Assembly (NCBI GenBank): GCA_964453435.1
Contig: CAYVQZ010000062.1
Span: 1-27,591, forward strand
Origin: CAYVQZ01 sp964453435
Lineage (GTDB): Bacteria > Abyssobacteria > SURF-5
Length of the DNA stretch: 27,591 nucleotides
Reading direction: 5' to 3'
Position 1 is the stretch's first letter; each line of letters starts with the position of its first letter. A program made the translations under genes and the position numbers. Positions 1-7,451 of the stretch are shown piece after piece. The notes under the pieces were generated by a model, which saw nothing but the letters and a program-made list of their open reading frames with translations, was not told where the DNA came from and ran no database searches.

Positions 1-68
1 GAATACGACTTAAAAAATTCCCCGATGCAGGCGTTCTTGACCTCGATATCTTTGGCAAAGAAAACAAT
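1..68. repeat. Dispersed repeat, copy A (right part)
   Basis: This stretch aligns over nearly its full length, with scattered mismatches and single-base gaps, to positions 1726-1793. Shared blocks include CCCGATGCAG, TTGACCTCGATA and TTTGGCAAA. It is non-coding as far as I can see. The second copy is directly preceded by a 46-nt repeat, so the matching left part of this copy probably lies just outside the window. Confidence 0.6.
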
Positions 69-174
69 TGAACTCGACCGTACAGGAAACGGCAGAAGCA
101 AGCATTACTGTCAACCTAAATCCTGGCGATTCCACAAAATGGTATTGTGTCCCCGGAATCTTCGCGAATCCGTC

Positions 175-411
175 TTATGGGAGAGGAACCTCCCGGCGTT
201 CGTCCGACTCCTCATTAATGATCACTATGTTTCCGCTGTCTTCGCCCCGCAGTTGTGTGTTCGCATTCAGCAACTCGATACCGTACACAGTTCCGTCGGG
301 AGCTATGTCCACGTTCATTTCGTCGCTGAGGCGAATAGTCTCGACTTCTCGCGTTTTTTCCTGCAGCCGTAGATAGGCGACATTGTACCGCGGATCGTAA
401 GTTAGCCTCAT
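175..411 (-). CDS. DUF2283 family small protein, likely antitoxin-like partner of the upstream gene
   Basis: A 78-residue protein beginning MRLTYDPRYNVAYLRL and containing an acidic DEMNVDIAPDGTVYGIELLNA segment matches the DUF2283 family pattern (short, acidic, conserved YD...DvaYi...and D..G.v.GIEil). The start at 411 is preferred over an in-frame ATG 33 nt upstream because AGGAG lies about 9 nt before it and because the upstream start would overlap the preceding gene. It follows the DUF4258-like gene by 16 nt on the same strand, so the two are probably co-transcribed. DUF2283/DUF4258 neighbours are often seen as toxin-antitoxin-like pairs. That role is family-level inference and is not shown by this sequence. 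Confidence 0.8.
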   Translation of the reverse strand: MRLTYDPRYNVAYLRLQEKTREVETIRLSDEMNVDIAPDGTVYGIELLNANTQLRGEDSGNIVIINEESDERREVPLP

Positions 412-427
412 CGGAACATCTCCTGTT

Positions 428-678
428 TCAGAAATACTTCGCAATCACCGTAATGACCAGCCAACCGTCTTCCTCGACACAGTAAGCCTCGATTTGCTTC
501 GTTGAATAGTATGTGCCGCGCCATTCGGCATTGAAGACAAAATTTCGGCGAAAACCGGCTCTTCCAAACTTTGCCGAGAACCGTTCTCCCTCTCGAACGG
601 CTGCTATAACTTCAGCCTCGCTTACTCCTCGTTCGGCCAATCGTTCTGATGCATGGGGGGATGCAGGCGAACTTTCAT
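428..678 (-). pseudogene. DUF4258 family protein with an N-terminal frameshift at a C6 tract
   Basis: The body (428-640) encodes RGVSEAEVIAAVREGE...KFGRAGFRRNFVFN...GTYYSTKQIEAYCVEEDGWLVITVIAKYF, typical of DUF4258, a small family proposed to have a RelE-like fold. In the body's frame no ATG exists upstream before a stop at 689-691; only TTG at 640 is available. In another frame ATG at 678 opens with MKVRLHP, the usual family N-terminus. The two frames meet across a run of six C on the minus strand (655-660). Four or seven C would restore one protein reading MKVRLHP(P)HASERLAERGV. So this is either a real frameshifted gene or a homopolymer error in the assembly. If intact it would be the toxin-like partner of the DUF2283 gene 16 nt downstream. 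Confidence 0.65.
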
Positions 679-750
679 GTGCGGCTTTCTAGAGTTCCTC
701 GGTTGTATTCCGTTCAAATTATCCCACTGGCGAGATTATAAGTCAAGTTC

Positions 751-802
751 CAGGAGAATAGACTGAAAACAGAAAACAGGAGAATAGACTGAAAACAGAA
801 AA
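751..802. repeat. 26-nt perfect tandem duplication
   Basis: Positions 751-776 and 777-802 are identical 26-nt units beginning CAGGAGAATAGACTG and ending ACAGAAAA. A partial third unit (CAG) follows before the 46-nt repeat begins at 805. Confidence 0.9.
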
Positions 803-804
803 CA

Positions 805-850
805 GAGGGGTCGCGTCTACACATTGACAAGGGCATCCGCGGAGCCGGAA
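805..850. repeat. 46-nt dispersed repeat, copy 1
   Basis: This block starts GAGGGGTCGCGTCTACACAT and ends GAGCCGGAA. It matches 1682-1727 with one substitution (T at 816, C at 1693). Its core GTCTACACATTGAC also resembles the terminal inverted repeat of the element at 25175-25382. Confidence 0.85.
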
Positions 851-1319
851 CAAGACCCTTGGCGTTGGATAGTTTTCCCCGTGTCGCCCCGCGCTTCCCG
901 TGGTCGGTTGGTCAAAAAGAAGTTGGCTTTAAGCCGCAGATGAACGCCGAGGAACGCGGATTATTTTGTTGGCGGCTTGGCGGCTTGGCGTGAGACCCGT
1001 TGTCCTGTTCAAGAAAATCCCCCTTTGTTCCCCTTTAAGAAAGGGGGAAGATAAAGGTCTTCAATCTGGGCTAATCAGCGCAATCAGCGGTTCCAAGCCT
1101 GGTTCAGGGTTCAAAGTTTAAGGTTCAAGTTCACAGAAAGGATGGTGGGCGCACCGCCGTGCGCCCCTACAGAAGAAATTCGTTCATTCGTGGAATTCCT
1201 GGTCAACAAGCCTTTCATCCTTTCATTCGCGCCATTGGCGTCCATTCGCGGTTCCAAAATCTTTATGTCCTGTTCGTGTAATTCCTGTAATTCGTGGTCC
1301 AAGAAATCATTTCATTCCA

Positions 1320-1592
1320 CTGCTGTCCAAAATAATCTGAAAATGGGTCTTGGACAAGAAAAAACCCTGATCTTATCGAGCACTTTTGAGTCTTCGAAAA
1401 AGAGGTTCCTTTTAGCCTGTAAAATGCTGTCCAAGATACGCAAGACCTGATATCGGCGGTTATTTGATGGCTGAGAGGCCCCCAGGTGCGTAAAATGAGG
1501 GGTTTCGAACAGTCCATTGGCTTGGGCTGAATCTTTCAAGTGATTTAAACCTCAAAATGCTGTCCAAGACAAAAAGGTATTTTGGACAAGAG
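1320..1592. repeat. AT-rich element bounded by inverted TGTCCAA motifs
   Basis: The left end has GCTGTCCAAAATAATC then TCTTGGACAAG. The right end has GCTGTCCAAGAC then GTATTTTGGACAAG. The two ends are therefore approximate reverse complements, and each is itself partly palindromic. An internal GCTGTCCAAGATACG sits near 1428. Both flanks carry ATTCGTGTAATTCGTGG-like sequence. Minus-strand open frames inside have no recognisable domain. A non-autonomous mobile element is the simplest reading. Confidence 0.45.
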
Positions 1593-1681
1593 TGATTTCA
1601 TTCGTGTAATTCGTGTAATTCGTGGTCAAACCAAGTCCTTCGCATTGAACTTGCCCTGAGCTTGTCGCACGGGGAAAAGAC

Positions 1682-1793
1682 GAGGGGTCGCGCCTACACA
1701 TTGACAAGGGCATCCGCGGAGCCGGAAGATATTACTTTTAAAAACTTCCCGATGCAGACGTTGTTGACCTCGATACCTTTGGCAAAAGAAAAC
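1682..1793. repeat. 46-nt repeat copy 2 plus copy B of the left-edge repeat
   Basis: Positions 1682-1727 repeat 805-850 with one mismatch. Positions 1726-1793 repeat 1-68 with scattered differences. Together they show the composite order of the repeat, of which the other two sites each preserve only part within the window. Confidence 0.75.
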
Positions 1794-1900
1794 AACCGAG
1801 CCGGCGAAATGGGTGGATTCGATGTGGAGCTTTGTGAAGCAGATCAGAAGACGCGCGCAATCGCGGCGTGACATAATACAGTAAAGGAGGCGAGCAAGCT

Positions 1901-2134
1901 ATGAAGATCGAAATTCTGGGTCCGGGTTGCGCGCATTGCGACAAGACCTCCGAGGAGGTCGAGAAGGTTGTGAAGAAACTGGGAATCGACGCGACCGTCG
2001 AGCACGTCACGGACATCAATGAAATCGCCGACCGCGGGGTGTTGCTGACGCCTGCGGTGATGATTGACGGCGAGAAGAAGATAGAGGGGAAGGTTCCGAA
2101 AGCGGCCGATATCGAGAAGTGGTTGACTTCATAA
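1901..2134 (+). CDS. Small thioredoxin-like redox protein (MTH895/redox-active disulfide protein 2 type)
   Basis: A 77-residue protein with the N-terminal beta strand MKIEILGPGC followed by the active-site pair C10-x-x-C13 (GCAHC), a helix rich in K/E, and the cis-proline region LLTPAVMIDGEKKIEGKVP that closes a thioredoxin fold. The length and the absence of the WC of classical thioredoxin fit the Thioredoxin_3 family. It is probably a cytoplasmic thiol-disulfide carrier. The start is set by AAAGGAGG about 10 nt upstream. Members often sit beside membrane permeases or arsenic genes. Here it stands alone between repeat tracts, so its partner is unknown. Confidence 0.88.
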   Translation: MKIEILGPGCAHCDKTSEEVEKVVKKLGIDATVEHVTDINEIADRGVLLTPAVMIDGEKKIEGKVPKAADIEKWLTS

Positions 2135-2429
2135 GGAAAGAGACATGCTTATCCACAGATTTCGCAGATTTTCCTAGAGGTCAACAATTCTTTCATCCTT
2201 TCATTCGTTTCATTCGTAACTCATTCGCTGCAGGAGCCTGCCCTGAGCCTGTCGCACGGGTGTTTCCAGAATCCGTGTTTAATCCGCGTAAATCCGTGGT
2301 TAAGACAGGCCTTTGGTCTTTTCCATTCGTGTAACTCGTGATGTAATTCGTGGTTGGTCGGCTCTTCGAGGTTCGGGTTTCAAGTTTCAGGTTTAAAAGC
2401 ATCTTTTGTGGCGAAGGAACGCTCGAACC
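2135..2429. other. Repeat-derived intergenic gap
   Basis: No gene is apparent. The gap contains CCCTGAGCCTGTCGCACGGG (also near 1650 as a T variant), ATTCGTGTAACTCGTG and AATTCGTGGTTGG strings, and at 2365-2395 a GTTCGGGTTTCAAGTTTC segment whose reverse complement recurs near 20914-20945. Confidence 0.6.
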
Positions 2430-3329
2430 TCACGAGCCTTCCCTCGGGCCGGCGGGGTCGATGTGAATCACGACTTCTCCGATATCCTCTATCTCATCCA
2501 ACAGGCAGTGTTCCACCTCTTTCGCCGTGCGGTGGCCTTCCTCCACCGTCATGGCGCGGTCCACAACGATATGGACAACCATGCTGTGGCGGCCCCCCAT
2601 GCTGCGCACCTTCAGGTCGTGAATGTCGAGCACGTTGGGGACACTGTTTATACAGGTCCGTATCCTGTTCATGACCTCCGGACCCGGGGCGGTGTCGGCC
2701 ATCTCGCGCGCGGCGCCCCACAACACGTCGAGCCCGACCTTCAGAATGAGGAACGACACGACGAGCGCGGCGTAGGCGTCCAGAATATGCCAGTCGGGTC
2801 GAATCAGCGCGCCGGTCACCCCTATCAACACCGCTACCGAGGAAAGCGCGTCGGACCGATGATGCCAGGCGTTGGCGACGATTGCGGCGCTCTTTATCCG
2901 CTGTCCGGCGCGCGCGGTGTAGCGATAGAGAATCTCCTTGACAGCGATGGACAGCGCGGCGCCCGCCATTGCCAGCCAGGTAGGATGGCTCTCGGTGTGG
3001 TAATAAATGTCTCGCGCCGAGTTGTAGCCCAAAAGAATGGCCACGGCCACCAGCGAGCCGCCCACGATTGCGGAGGCCATCGTCTCAATGCGGGCGTGAC
3101 CGAAGTGATGGTCGGCGTCGGGCGCTTTCCGTCCCAGCCGCAGGCCGACGAGCACGGTGAAATCGGTGAAGAAATCAGAAATGGAATGGAACGCGTCGGC
3201 AATCAGCGCCTGGCTGTGCCCGAGGTATCCGGCCGCAAGCTTGCACGCAACCAGCGCGAGGTTTGCCAGCGCGCCGACCCACGTTATGCGCTCTCCCGCT
3301 TTGATTCCGTCTCGGTCGGTAATAATCAT
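2430..3329 (-). CDS. Cation diffusion facilitator family transporter
   Basis: A 299-residue inner-membrane protein with the CDF layout. About six membrane helices span residues 15-205, and a cytoplasmic C-terminal domain (about 215-295) ends in VVIHIDP. The intramembrane metal site is visible as DAFHSISD in TM2 (H48, D52) and NAWHHRSD in TM5 (H156/H157, D160). DADHHFGHARIE between TM2 and TM3 is the usual His-rich loop. It should export a divalent metal such as Zn, Fe or Mn by proton antiport; the metal cannot be assigned from the sequence. The start ATG at 3329 begins MIITDRDGIKAGERI and has AGGACGG upstream. The same frame stays open far upstream (to about 4490), but that part lies antisense or frame-shifted over other features and is not protein-like. 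A sigma70-like promoter lies at 3488-3517. Confidence 0.9.
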   Translation of the reverse strand: MIITDRDGIKAGERITWVGALANLALVACKLAAGYLGHSQALIADAFHSISDFFTDFTVLVGLRLGRKAPDADHHFGHARIETMASAIVGGSLVAVAILLGYNSARDIYYHTESHPTWLAMAGAALSIAVKEILYRYTARAGQRIKSAAIVANAWHHRSDALSSVAVLIGVTGALIRPDWHILDAYAALVVSFLILKVGLDVLWGAAREMADTAPGPEVMNRIRTCINSVPNVLDIHDLKVRSMGGRHSMVVHIVVDRAMTVEEGHRTAKEVEHCLLDEIEDIGEVVIHIDPAGPREGS

Positions 3330-3487
3330 AGGAACAATCCGTCCTCGCGGGGCCGCCACTCGGTGTATCGAACGACTGACAATGGCGGGCTTCACGCGCA
3401 GCGCGCTCGAACTCTCGCAAACGAAAGAGGTGTTTTTTATTTCGCGCGCCCGCCGTCCACCATGCGCGCATTCGGAGCGGCAAGGAA

Positions 3488-3517
3488 AGTATACAATTGC
3501 TATTGAGCTTTTAGCAA
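3488..3517 (-). promoter_or_regulatory. Sigma70-like promoter for the CDF transporter
   Basis: On the minus strand the -35 is TTGCTA (3512-3517, four of six), the spacer is 18 nt, and the -10 is TATACT (3488-3493, five of six). It would give a leader of about 150 nt before the ATG at 3329. No known riboswitch was recognised in that leader. Confidence 0.45.
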
Positions 3518-3723
3518 ACCCGCGGAGAGCGCGGGGGAAAGCAAAGGAACTTCCGCAACCACGCATTAACACGGATTTGGGAACACGGATTAGAGACAAA
3601 GACAGCAGGGGTATGGGAAGCGCAGATTCAGGCGGATGGACGCCGATTTTTCTTCTCGGGGATTCCCCGTGTTTGAGCGGGGCGGGCGCAATGCGGTTGC
3701 GCTCCTTCAGCGAGAGCGACTGG

Positions 3724-3746
3724 ATTTCCCGGTCGAGCCGGGGAAT
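3724..3746. repeat. dRS3-like palindrome
   Basis: ATTTCCCGG and CCGGGGAAT form a nine-base inverted repeat with one mismatch around a five-base loop, followed by GACAG. This matches the widespread CATTCCC-loop-GGGAAT style of dispersed bacterial repeat, also seen at 27339 and 20829 in this window. Confidence 0.55.
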
Positions 3747-3777
3747 GACAGTGAGTGGTAAATTCAGGGGACAGGGA

Positions 3778-3829
3778 ATCACGCGGAGCGTGACCTTCGG
3801 CCCGGGAATCCATGTCGCCGGAATTAGGA
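3778..3829. repeat. 52-nt dispersed repeat with hairpin, copy 1
   Basis: This segment aligns with 17238-17290 at only a handful of differences. It opens with the hairpin TCACGC-GGA-GCGTGA and continues CCTTCGGCCC...GAATCCATGTC. The second copy keeps the same stem with a changed loop (AGA). Confidence 0.75.
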
Positions 3830-3859
3830 TTCCCCCTTTTCGGGGACAGGCAAATGCAG

Positions 3860-5119
3860 TTATCGGACAGATTCGCTGTCGCGCTTCAGCGTTTCCGGCA
3901 GCCTGCGAATCAATATCATTCCTGCCAGCAGGAAGGCCGTGATTATCAGGAAGAGGACGCTGTAACCCCTTCCGGATTCGACCCCGAAATTGTCGACAAT
4001 CGGCCCGAGCACCGCCGGTGTGACCGCCCACGGTATCAGCATCGTGTACTGCATCAATCCGATGTATCTGCTCGCCTCGTCCTCCGGCACCATGTCGGAC
4101 AGAAGCGTCCAGTACATGCTCAAGTAGGCGCCGTTGCCCAGGCCGAAGAGCAATCCGCTCAGGTACAGAGTGGAATGCGTTCGCGGCGAGAGCAGGAAAT
4201 TCACCATGCAGGCGATTTGCAGGACGCACGCCACCACGAACACCCGTTTGCGGCCGAAGCGGTCGGCCAGCACGCCGGCTCCGAGAGACGACGGTATGGC
4301 GGCTGCCATCGCTATCAGGACCACCTTGGCGAAGGTCGCGTTGAAATGGACGCTGTCGATTTGGTCTTTGACGAAATAGAGGAGGAAGCACGTCATGGCG
4401 ACGACGCCGACATAGGTGAGCAGATTCACCGCCGCGAGCCATCCCAGATGTCGCGAGGCGTCGAGCTTCGGGATGTAGACTTCCTTCCACGATGAAATGC
4501 GTTGAATCTTTGCGCGCTCGGGAGGGTTCTCACGTATCGCGAGGGCGACCCACAGGTTCGCAAACACGGCGGCGGCGCCCGCGATCAACGCCAGCAGCAT
4601 CATCCTGTTCGCCTCGATGAGCGAGGACGCCACGATGTGGGCGAGCATGATTCCCAGGGTGTTCGTGATGTTGCTCAGTCCCGAGATGCGTCCCCGGCGT
4701 TCGAGCGGCACGATGTCGCGAATCAGCGCCCGGTTGGTGAACCAGAGCGCGAGAGCCCCGTGCATCAACACCAGCAGTGAGAGCAGCGGGAGATATTTGT
4801 CGCATCGGACGACCAGCACGAGGAGCGCGCTCATTGCGAGCGCGGCCGACATGTAATAGGGCCGGCGGCGTCCGAGCGTCGAAGCCGTTCGGTCGCTCAC
4901 CGTTCCGACAAATGGTATCAGGATGATGACGAACAGGTTGGCGAGGCCGGTCATCTGGCCCAGCCGCGAGTTCTTGACGGTGTCGTCGACGATTCCGAGC
5001 AGGACGTTGGGGGCCATGTAGGCGGTGGCGGCGGTCCAGCAGAAGGCCCAGCCAAGGTAGTTGACGCTGAGCTGTGTCAGATACGGCCAGCCGGGACTTG
5101 TTTTCGGCGATTTCGTCAC
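3860..5119 (-). CDS. MFS transporter, GPH/SLC45-like sugar-cation symporter type
   Basis: A 419-residue polytopic inner-membrane protein with about twelve hydrophobic helices and a charged central loop (ENPPERAKIQRISSWKEV). The loop after TM2 reads GTVSDRTASTLGRRRPYY (about 72-89), the signature style of glycoside-pentoside-hexuronide and SLC45-like carriers. The second half repeats an MFS A-motif, GVLADRFGRKR. The substrate is probably a sugar or glycoside taken up with a cation; this is family inference only. The start is a GTG at 5119 (MTKSPKTSPGWPYLTQLSVNYLGW); no in-frame ATG lies nearby upstream and the ribosome site is weak. It lies upstream of the CDF gene on the same strand, but a 530-nt gap with its own promoter makes one operon unlikely. 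Confidence 0.85.
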   Translation of the reverse strand: MTKSPKTSPGWPYLTQLSVNYLGWAFCWTAATAYMAPNVLLGIVDDTVKNSRLGQMTGLANLFVIILIPFVGTVSDRTASTLGRRRPYYMSAALAMSALLVLVVRCDKYLPLLSLLVLMHGALALWFTNRALIRDIVPLERRGRISGLSNITNTLGIMLAHIVASSLIEANRMMLLALIAGAAAVFANLWVALAIRENPPERAKIQRISSWKEVYIPKLDASRHLGWLAAVNLLTYVGVVAMTCFLLYFVKDQIDSVHFNATFAKVVLIAMAAAIPSSLGAGVLADRFGRKRVFVVACVLQIACMVNFLLSPRTHSTLYLSGLLFGLGNGAYLSMYWTLLSDMVPEDEASRYIGLMQYTMLIPWAVTPAVLGPIVDNFGVESGRGYSVLFLIITAFLLAGMILIRRLPETLKRDSESVR

Positions 5120-5330
5120 GCGTCAGGTCCGGGAAAACGGGCGTTCCTTGTCAGGAGCGGTTGTGAATAAGGCAGCATATCATACCACAGCGGGGTGGTT
5201 TTCGGGAACCGCGGATGAGCGTGGATTCCGGGAACACGGATGGAGTGAAGGGAACGAAGGACACGAACAAGGCACAAGGACTTTTGAAACCAAATACCAC
5301 GAATTACACAAATTGCACGAAACCATGAGA

Positions 5331-5411
5331 ACCGCAGATGAACACCTGTCTGCGTGCAACGCACAGGCAGGCAGATGAGCGCTGATTTAAAGAATCTGAT
5401 TGGAACACGAA
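5331..5411. repeat. 81-nt dispersed repeat with hairpin, copy 1
   Basis: This aligns with 27420-27500 at roughly 85 percent by eye. The core CCTGTCTGCGTGC...GCACAGGCAGG folds into an imperfect stem of about 11 pairs. The flanks GATTTAAAGAA and CACGAA are shared. Confidence 0.75.
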
Positions 5412-5511
5412 TGGCACGAACGCCAGCGAATTGCACGAATTAAGCGAATTAGGGTTTAAGGAAAAAGGACAACAGAAACCGCAGATTTTTCGGGTTAACA
5501 CGGATTTTTTC

Positions 5512-5580
5512 TGTCATTTCCGTGAAAGCGGGGAGCGAGAAAAAGATTTATTAAACCGCGGAGACGCAGAGGGCGCAGAG
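5512..5580. repeat. TGTCATTTCC...GGCGCAGAG repeat, copy 1
   Basis: Same order of blocks as at 20829-20897 and 27339-27409: TGTCATT, a small hairpin (here CCGT-GAAA-GCGG), a purine-rich stretch, TTAAACCGCGGAGACGCAGA. The loop sequences differ between copies while a stem is kept. Confidence 0.65.
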
Positions 5581-5840
5581 GAAAAACGATCAACCGCAAA
5601 CGGAAAAACAAATCTTCTGAAAATCTGCAATGGAAAAACCTCTAACCACGGAGGCACAAAGTTCATAGAGAGAGATTCCTCGTCGCTTCGCTCCTCAGAA
5701 TGACAGTATGGGTGTCTTCCGGAAGAGAAGAGCCTTTTCGGCGACAGGCCGGTGACCCCTGCTGCGGAAAAAGGGGGGGGGAGAGTTTTCGATGAGACAG
5801 CGAGAGTACGGGGTGGGTGCGATTGTGGAGAAGGTTGTTT

Positions 5841-5945
5841 GCTTCGGGGACAGTCCCGATTCTATCCCGCGGATTGCGCGGGACTTCGCTCCGCTCAGCG
5901 CAAAAGACGGAGGGTTCCGTAATTGGGTGGAGTCCCCTTTCGCTG
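5841..5945. repeat. REP-like element with GGGGACAGTCCC box
   Basis: Positions 5841-5864 are the exact reverse complement of 22063-22086 (24 nt). Downstream is a hairpin TCCCGC...GCGGGA (about 5865-5883) and then GGAGTCCCCTTTCGCTGAGC near the end of the flavoprotein gene. The self-complementary box plus hairpin is typical of REP/BIME units. Confidence 0.6.
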
Positions 5946-5950
5946 AGCAG

Positions 5951-7261
5951 TCATTGCGACGCGGTGAGCTTGTCGACCGCCCGGCGGGCGGAGCGCACGA
6001 CTGTTTCGAGCGTGGAATGGCCGTAGTAATCGCCGACCAGATGGAGTCCCTTGAACCTTGCGGTGGTCTCCAAAAATTTCCGCAGCCTCGGGTAGATGCC
6101 CACCCGGTAGCGGGGCATCCCGGTGTGGCGCCTGACAATCTCGACCGACTCGGCTTCCTCGTCGAACCGCGGCAAGACACGTTTCATTTCGGTCTTCGCC
6201 AGGTCCACGATTTTTTCGTCGGGCTCGTCGACCAGTTGTTTGCCCGGCTCGCCGACGAACCACACCTGGAGAATCGATTTGCCCGAGGGAACCATCTCGG
6301 CGCATTTGAACGCCGCGTCGGAGGTGAAGGCGGCTTTGAAATTTTCGGTGCGCGAAAATACGTATGCCCAGTGATTCTCGGGGATGCGCCGCTTCATGAA
6401 GAAGACCGCCAGGGGAAACTGTGAATATTCGAAATCGCGCGTGACACGTTTTTCCTCGTCGGTCAGAGCCGGCAGGAGGCGTTCCAATTCCTTGAGCGGA
6501 GTCGCGCAAATTGCGGTGTCCGTTTTGATTGTCTTCGTTTCGTTTCCTATTCTGACCCTGACGCCCGTCACGCGGTCGGATTTCGTCTCGATTTCCAGAG
6601 TCTCGGCGTTGTATGTGACGGGCAGCTTCTCGGCGAGTTTTTGGGGGAGTGTATACATTCCGGTCGGCAGGACCGTGTCGGAGGACGTGAGGAACTGCTT
6701 GGTGATTCTCAGGAAGTGGGCGAGGCTCTCGCCTTCGGGCTCGGACAGGTTGAATGCGGTGATTATGGGGCACACGAGGAACTCGAGGGCGTCTCTGTCG
6801 CATTTGCGGAGGATGTACTCGGACAGTTCGACGTTTTCGAACTCGTCGAGCGGGTCATTATAATACGGGTCGAGCCTCTTGAAGTTTCTGAGAGTTGTCA
6901 GGAGGATTCTTCCGAACTTCAGATTGGAGCTGAGCGGAATCATCTTGTATCTCAGCGTGTTGTGTTTCACCAGGTAGCCGCGCCCGTCGCGCATCAGCAT
7001 GACGGGCGGCCTGATGGGCAAGAGCTTGTCGCGGAGTCCGAGGGCTTCGAGCAGTTTGTACGTTTCCGTGTAATTGGTGTGGAAGTACTGCGTGCCGACG
7101 TCCACCCGGGCTCCCTCTTTTTCCAACAGCTGGATTCGTCCGCCGGGAACGGAAGCGCGTTCGTAAATCTCGACGTCATAGCCGGCGTTTTGCAGAAAAT
7201 AGCCCGAGGCCAATCCGCCGATGCCTGCGCCGACGATGACCGCTTTCTTTGAAGGCTCCAT
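5951..7261 (-). CDS. FAD-dependent amine oxidase / protoporphyrinogen oxidase-like protein
   Basis: A 436-residue flavoprotein. A Rossmann dinucleotide motif opens the protein: VIVGAGIGGLASGYFLQNAGYDVEIYER, with glycines at 11, 13, 15 and 16 and ribose-binding E34. It is followed by PGGRI (39-43) and the DVGTQYFH segment seen in amine-oxidase/PPOX/phytoene-desaturase superfamily members. The C-terminal FAD contact is LVGDYYGHSTLETVVRSARRA (G410, D411). It should oxidise a CH-NH, CH-CH or porphyrinogen-type bond; the substrate is not defined. Start: ATG at 7261, GGAG about 11 nt upstream. It follows a radical SAM gene by 190 nt on the same strand, with a terminator-like hairpin between, so co-transcription is uncertain. 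Shared pathway use is inference. Confidence 0.85.
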   Translation of the reverse strand: MEPSKKAVIVGAGIGGLASGYFLQNAGYDVEIYERASVPGGRIQLLEKEGARVDVGTQYFHTNYTETYKLLEALGLRDKLLPIRPPVMLMRDGRGYLVKHNTLRYKMIPLSSNLKFGRILLTTLRNFKRLDPYYNDPLDEFENVELSEYILRKCDRDALEFLVCPIITAFNLSEPEGESLAHFLRITKQFLTSSDTVLPTGMYTLPQKLAEKLPVTYNAETLEIETKSDRVTGVRVRIGNETKTIKTDTAICATPLKELERLLPALTDEEKRVTRDFEYSQFPLAVFFMKRRIPENHWAYVFSRTENFKAAFTSDAAFKCAEMVPSGKSILQVWFVGEPGKQLVDEPDEKIVDLAKTEMKRVLPRFDEEAESVEIVRRHTGMPRYRVGIYPRLRKFLETTARFKGLHLVGDYYGHSTLETVVRSARRAVDKLTASQ

Positions 7262-7324
7262 TTGCAGGTTCGCTCCTGTCTGTTTACATGTTCTCGTTGG
7301 TGTTGCGCCGGTGAATAAAGGAAA

Positions 7325-7350
7325 AGGGTTCGCTCGAAGTGGCGAACCCT
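7325..7350 (-). terminator. Hairpin terminator after the radical SAM gene
   Basis: AGGGTTCGC (7325-7333) and GCGAACCCT (7342-7350) form a perfect nine-base stem with an eight-base loop. Read on the minus strand the stem is followed by TTTCCTTTA, and on the plus strand by CAATTTTTC, so it could terminate transcription in either direction. It lies just past the radical SAM stop and before the flavoprotein gene. Confidence 0.6.
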
Positions 7351-7451
7351 CAATTTTTCATTCTCTCAGTGGTCCGATTATCCCGGTAGATGTGGCCATG
7401 CGGTTCTCCGGCTTCTTTCCACCCTCCTTTTTGTTTCGAAGCGACCGTCGC

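Larger units (their letters stand above)
692..1880. other. Repeat-rich gene-free tract
   Basis: About 1.2 kb with no convincing gene. Open frames here are short and spell typical repeat-derived peptides. The tract holds a 26-nt tandem duplication, two copies of a 46-nt repeat, an AT-rich element bounded by TGTCCAA/TTGGACA motifs, several ATTCGTGTAATTCGTGG stretches, and a CCCTGAGCTTGTCGCACGGG segment also present near 2239. It reads as accumulated mobile or REP-type debris rather than as a decayed gene. Confidence 0.6.
3330..3859. other. Intergenic region with CDF leader and palindromic repeats
   Basis: This 530-nt gap holds the presumed CDF promoter (3488-3517) and its GC-rich untranslated leader of about 150 nt, then repeat material. 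The repeats are CGCATTAACACGGATTTGGG-type strings, a dRS3-like palindrome at 3724-3746, and a 52-nt repeat at 3778-3829 shared with 17238-17290. No open frame here looks like a gene. Confidence 0.55.
5120..5950. other. Repeat-filled intergenic region
   Basis: About 830 nt with no supported gene. It contains ACCACGAATTACACAAATTG and ACCGCAGATTTTTCGGG strings, an 81-nt repeat at 5331-5411, a copy of the TGTCATTTCC...GGGCGCAGAG family at 5512-5580, and a GAGATTCCTCGTCGCTTCG...GAATGACAG segment near 5670-5705. A REP-like element begins at 5841. Short open frames here translate to peptides typical of repeats. Confidence 0.6.

Noticed and set aside
1111..1539. Several short minus-strand frames that could be small proteins
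   Set aside because: They lie inside an inverted-repeat element and ATTCGTG-type repeats and show no domain or good ribosome site.
2119..2334. 71-codon frame after the thioredoxin gene
   Set aside because: The peptide (LSTDFADFPRG, FIRFIRNSF) is the usual translation of dispersed repeats and it overlaps the end of the thioredoxin gene.
2406..3506. 366-codon plus-strand frame opposite the CDF gene
   Set aside because: It is the antisense of a clear CDF gene and has low-complexity His/Arg/Gly composition with no domain.
3330..4490. Long minus-strand open frame joined in frame to the CDF protein
   Set aside because: It overlaps the MFS gene in another frame, is rich in Arg/Pro/Ala of GC-shadow type, passes through repeats, and the CDF family start with a ribosome site lies at 3329.
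5116..5703. Three small frames between the MFS and flavoprotein genes
   Set aside because: They translate the 81-nt repeat and related strings; similar peptides appear at the right end for the same reason.
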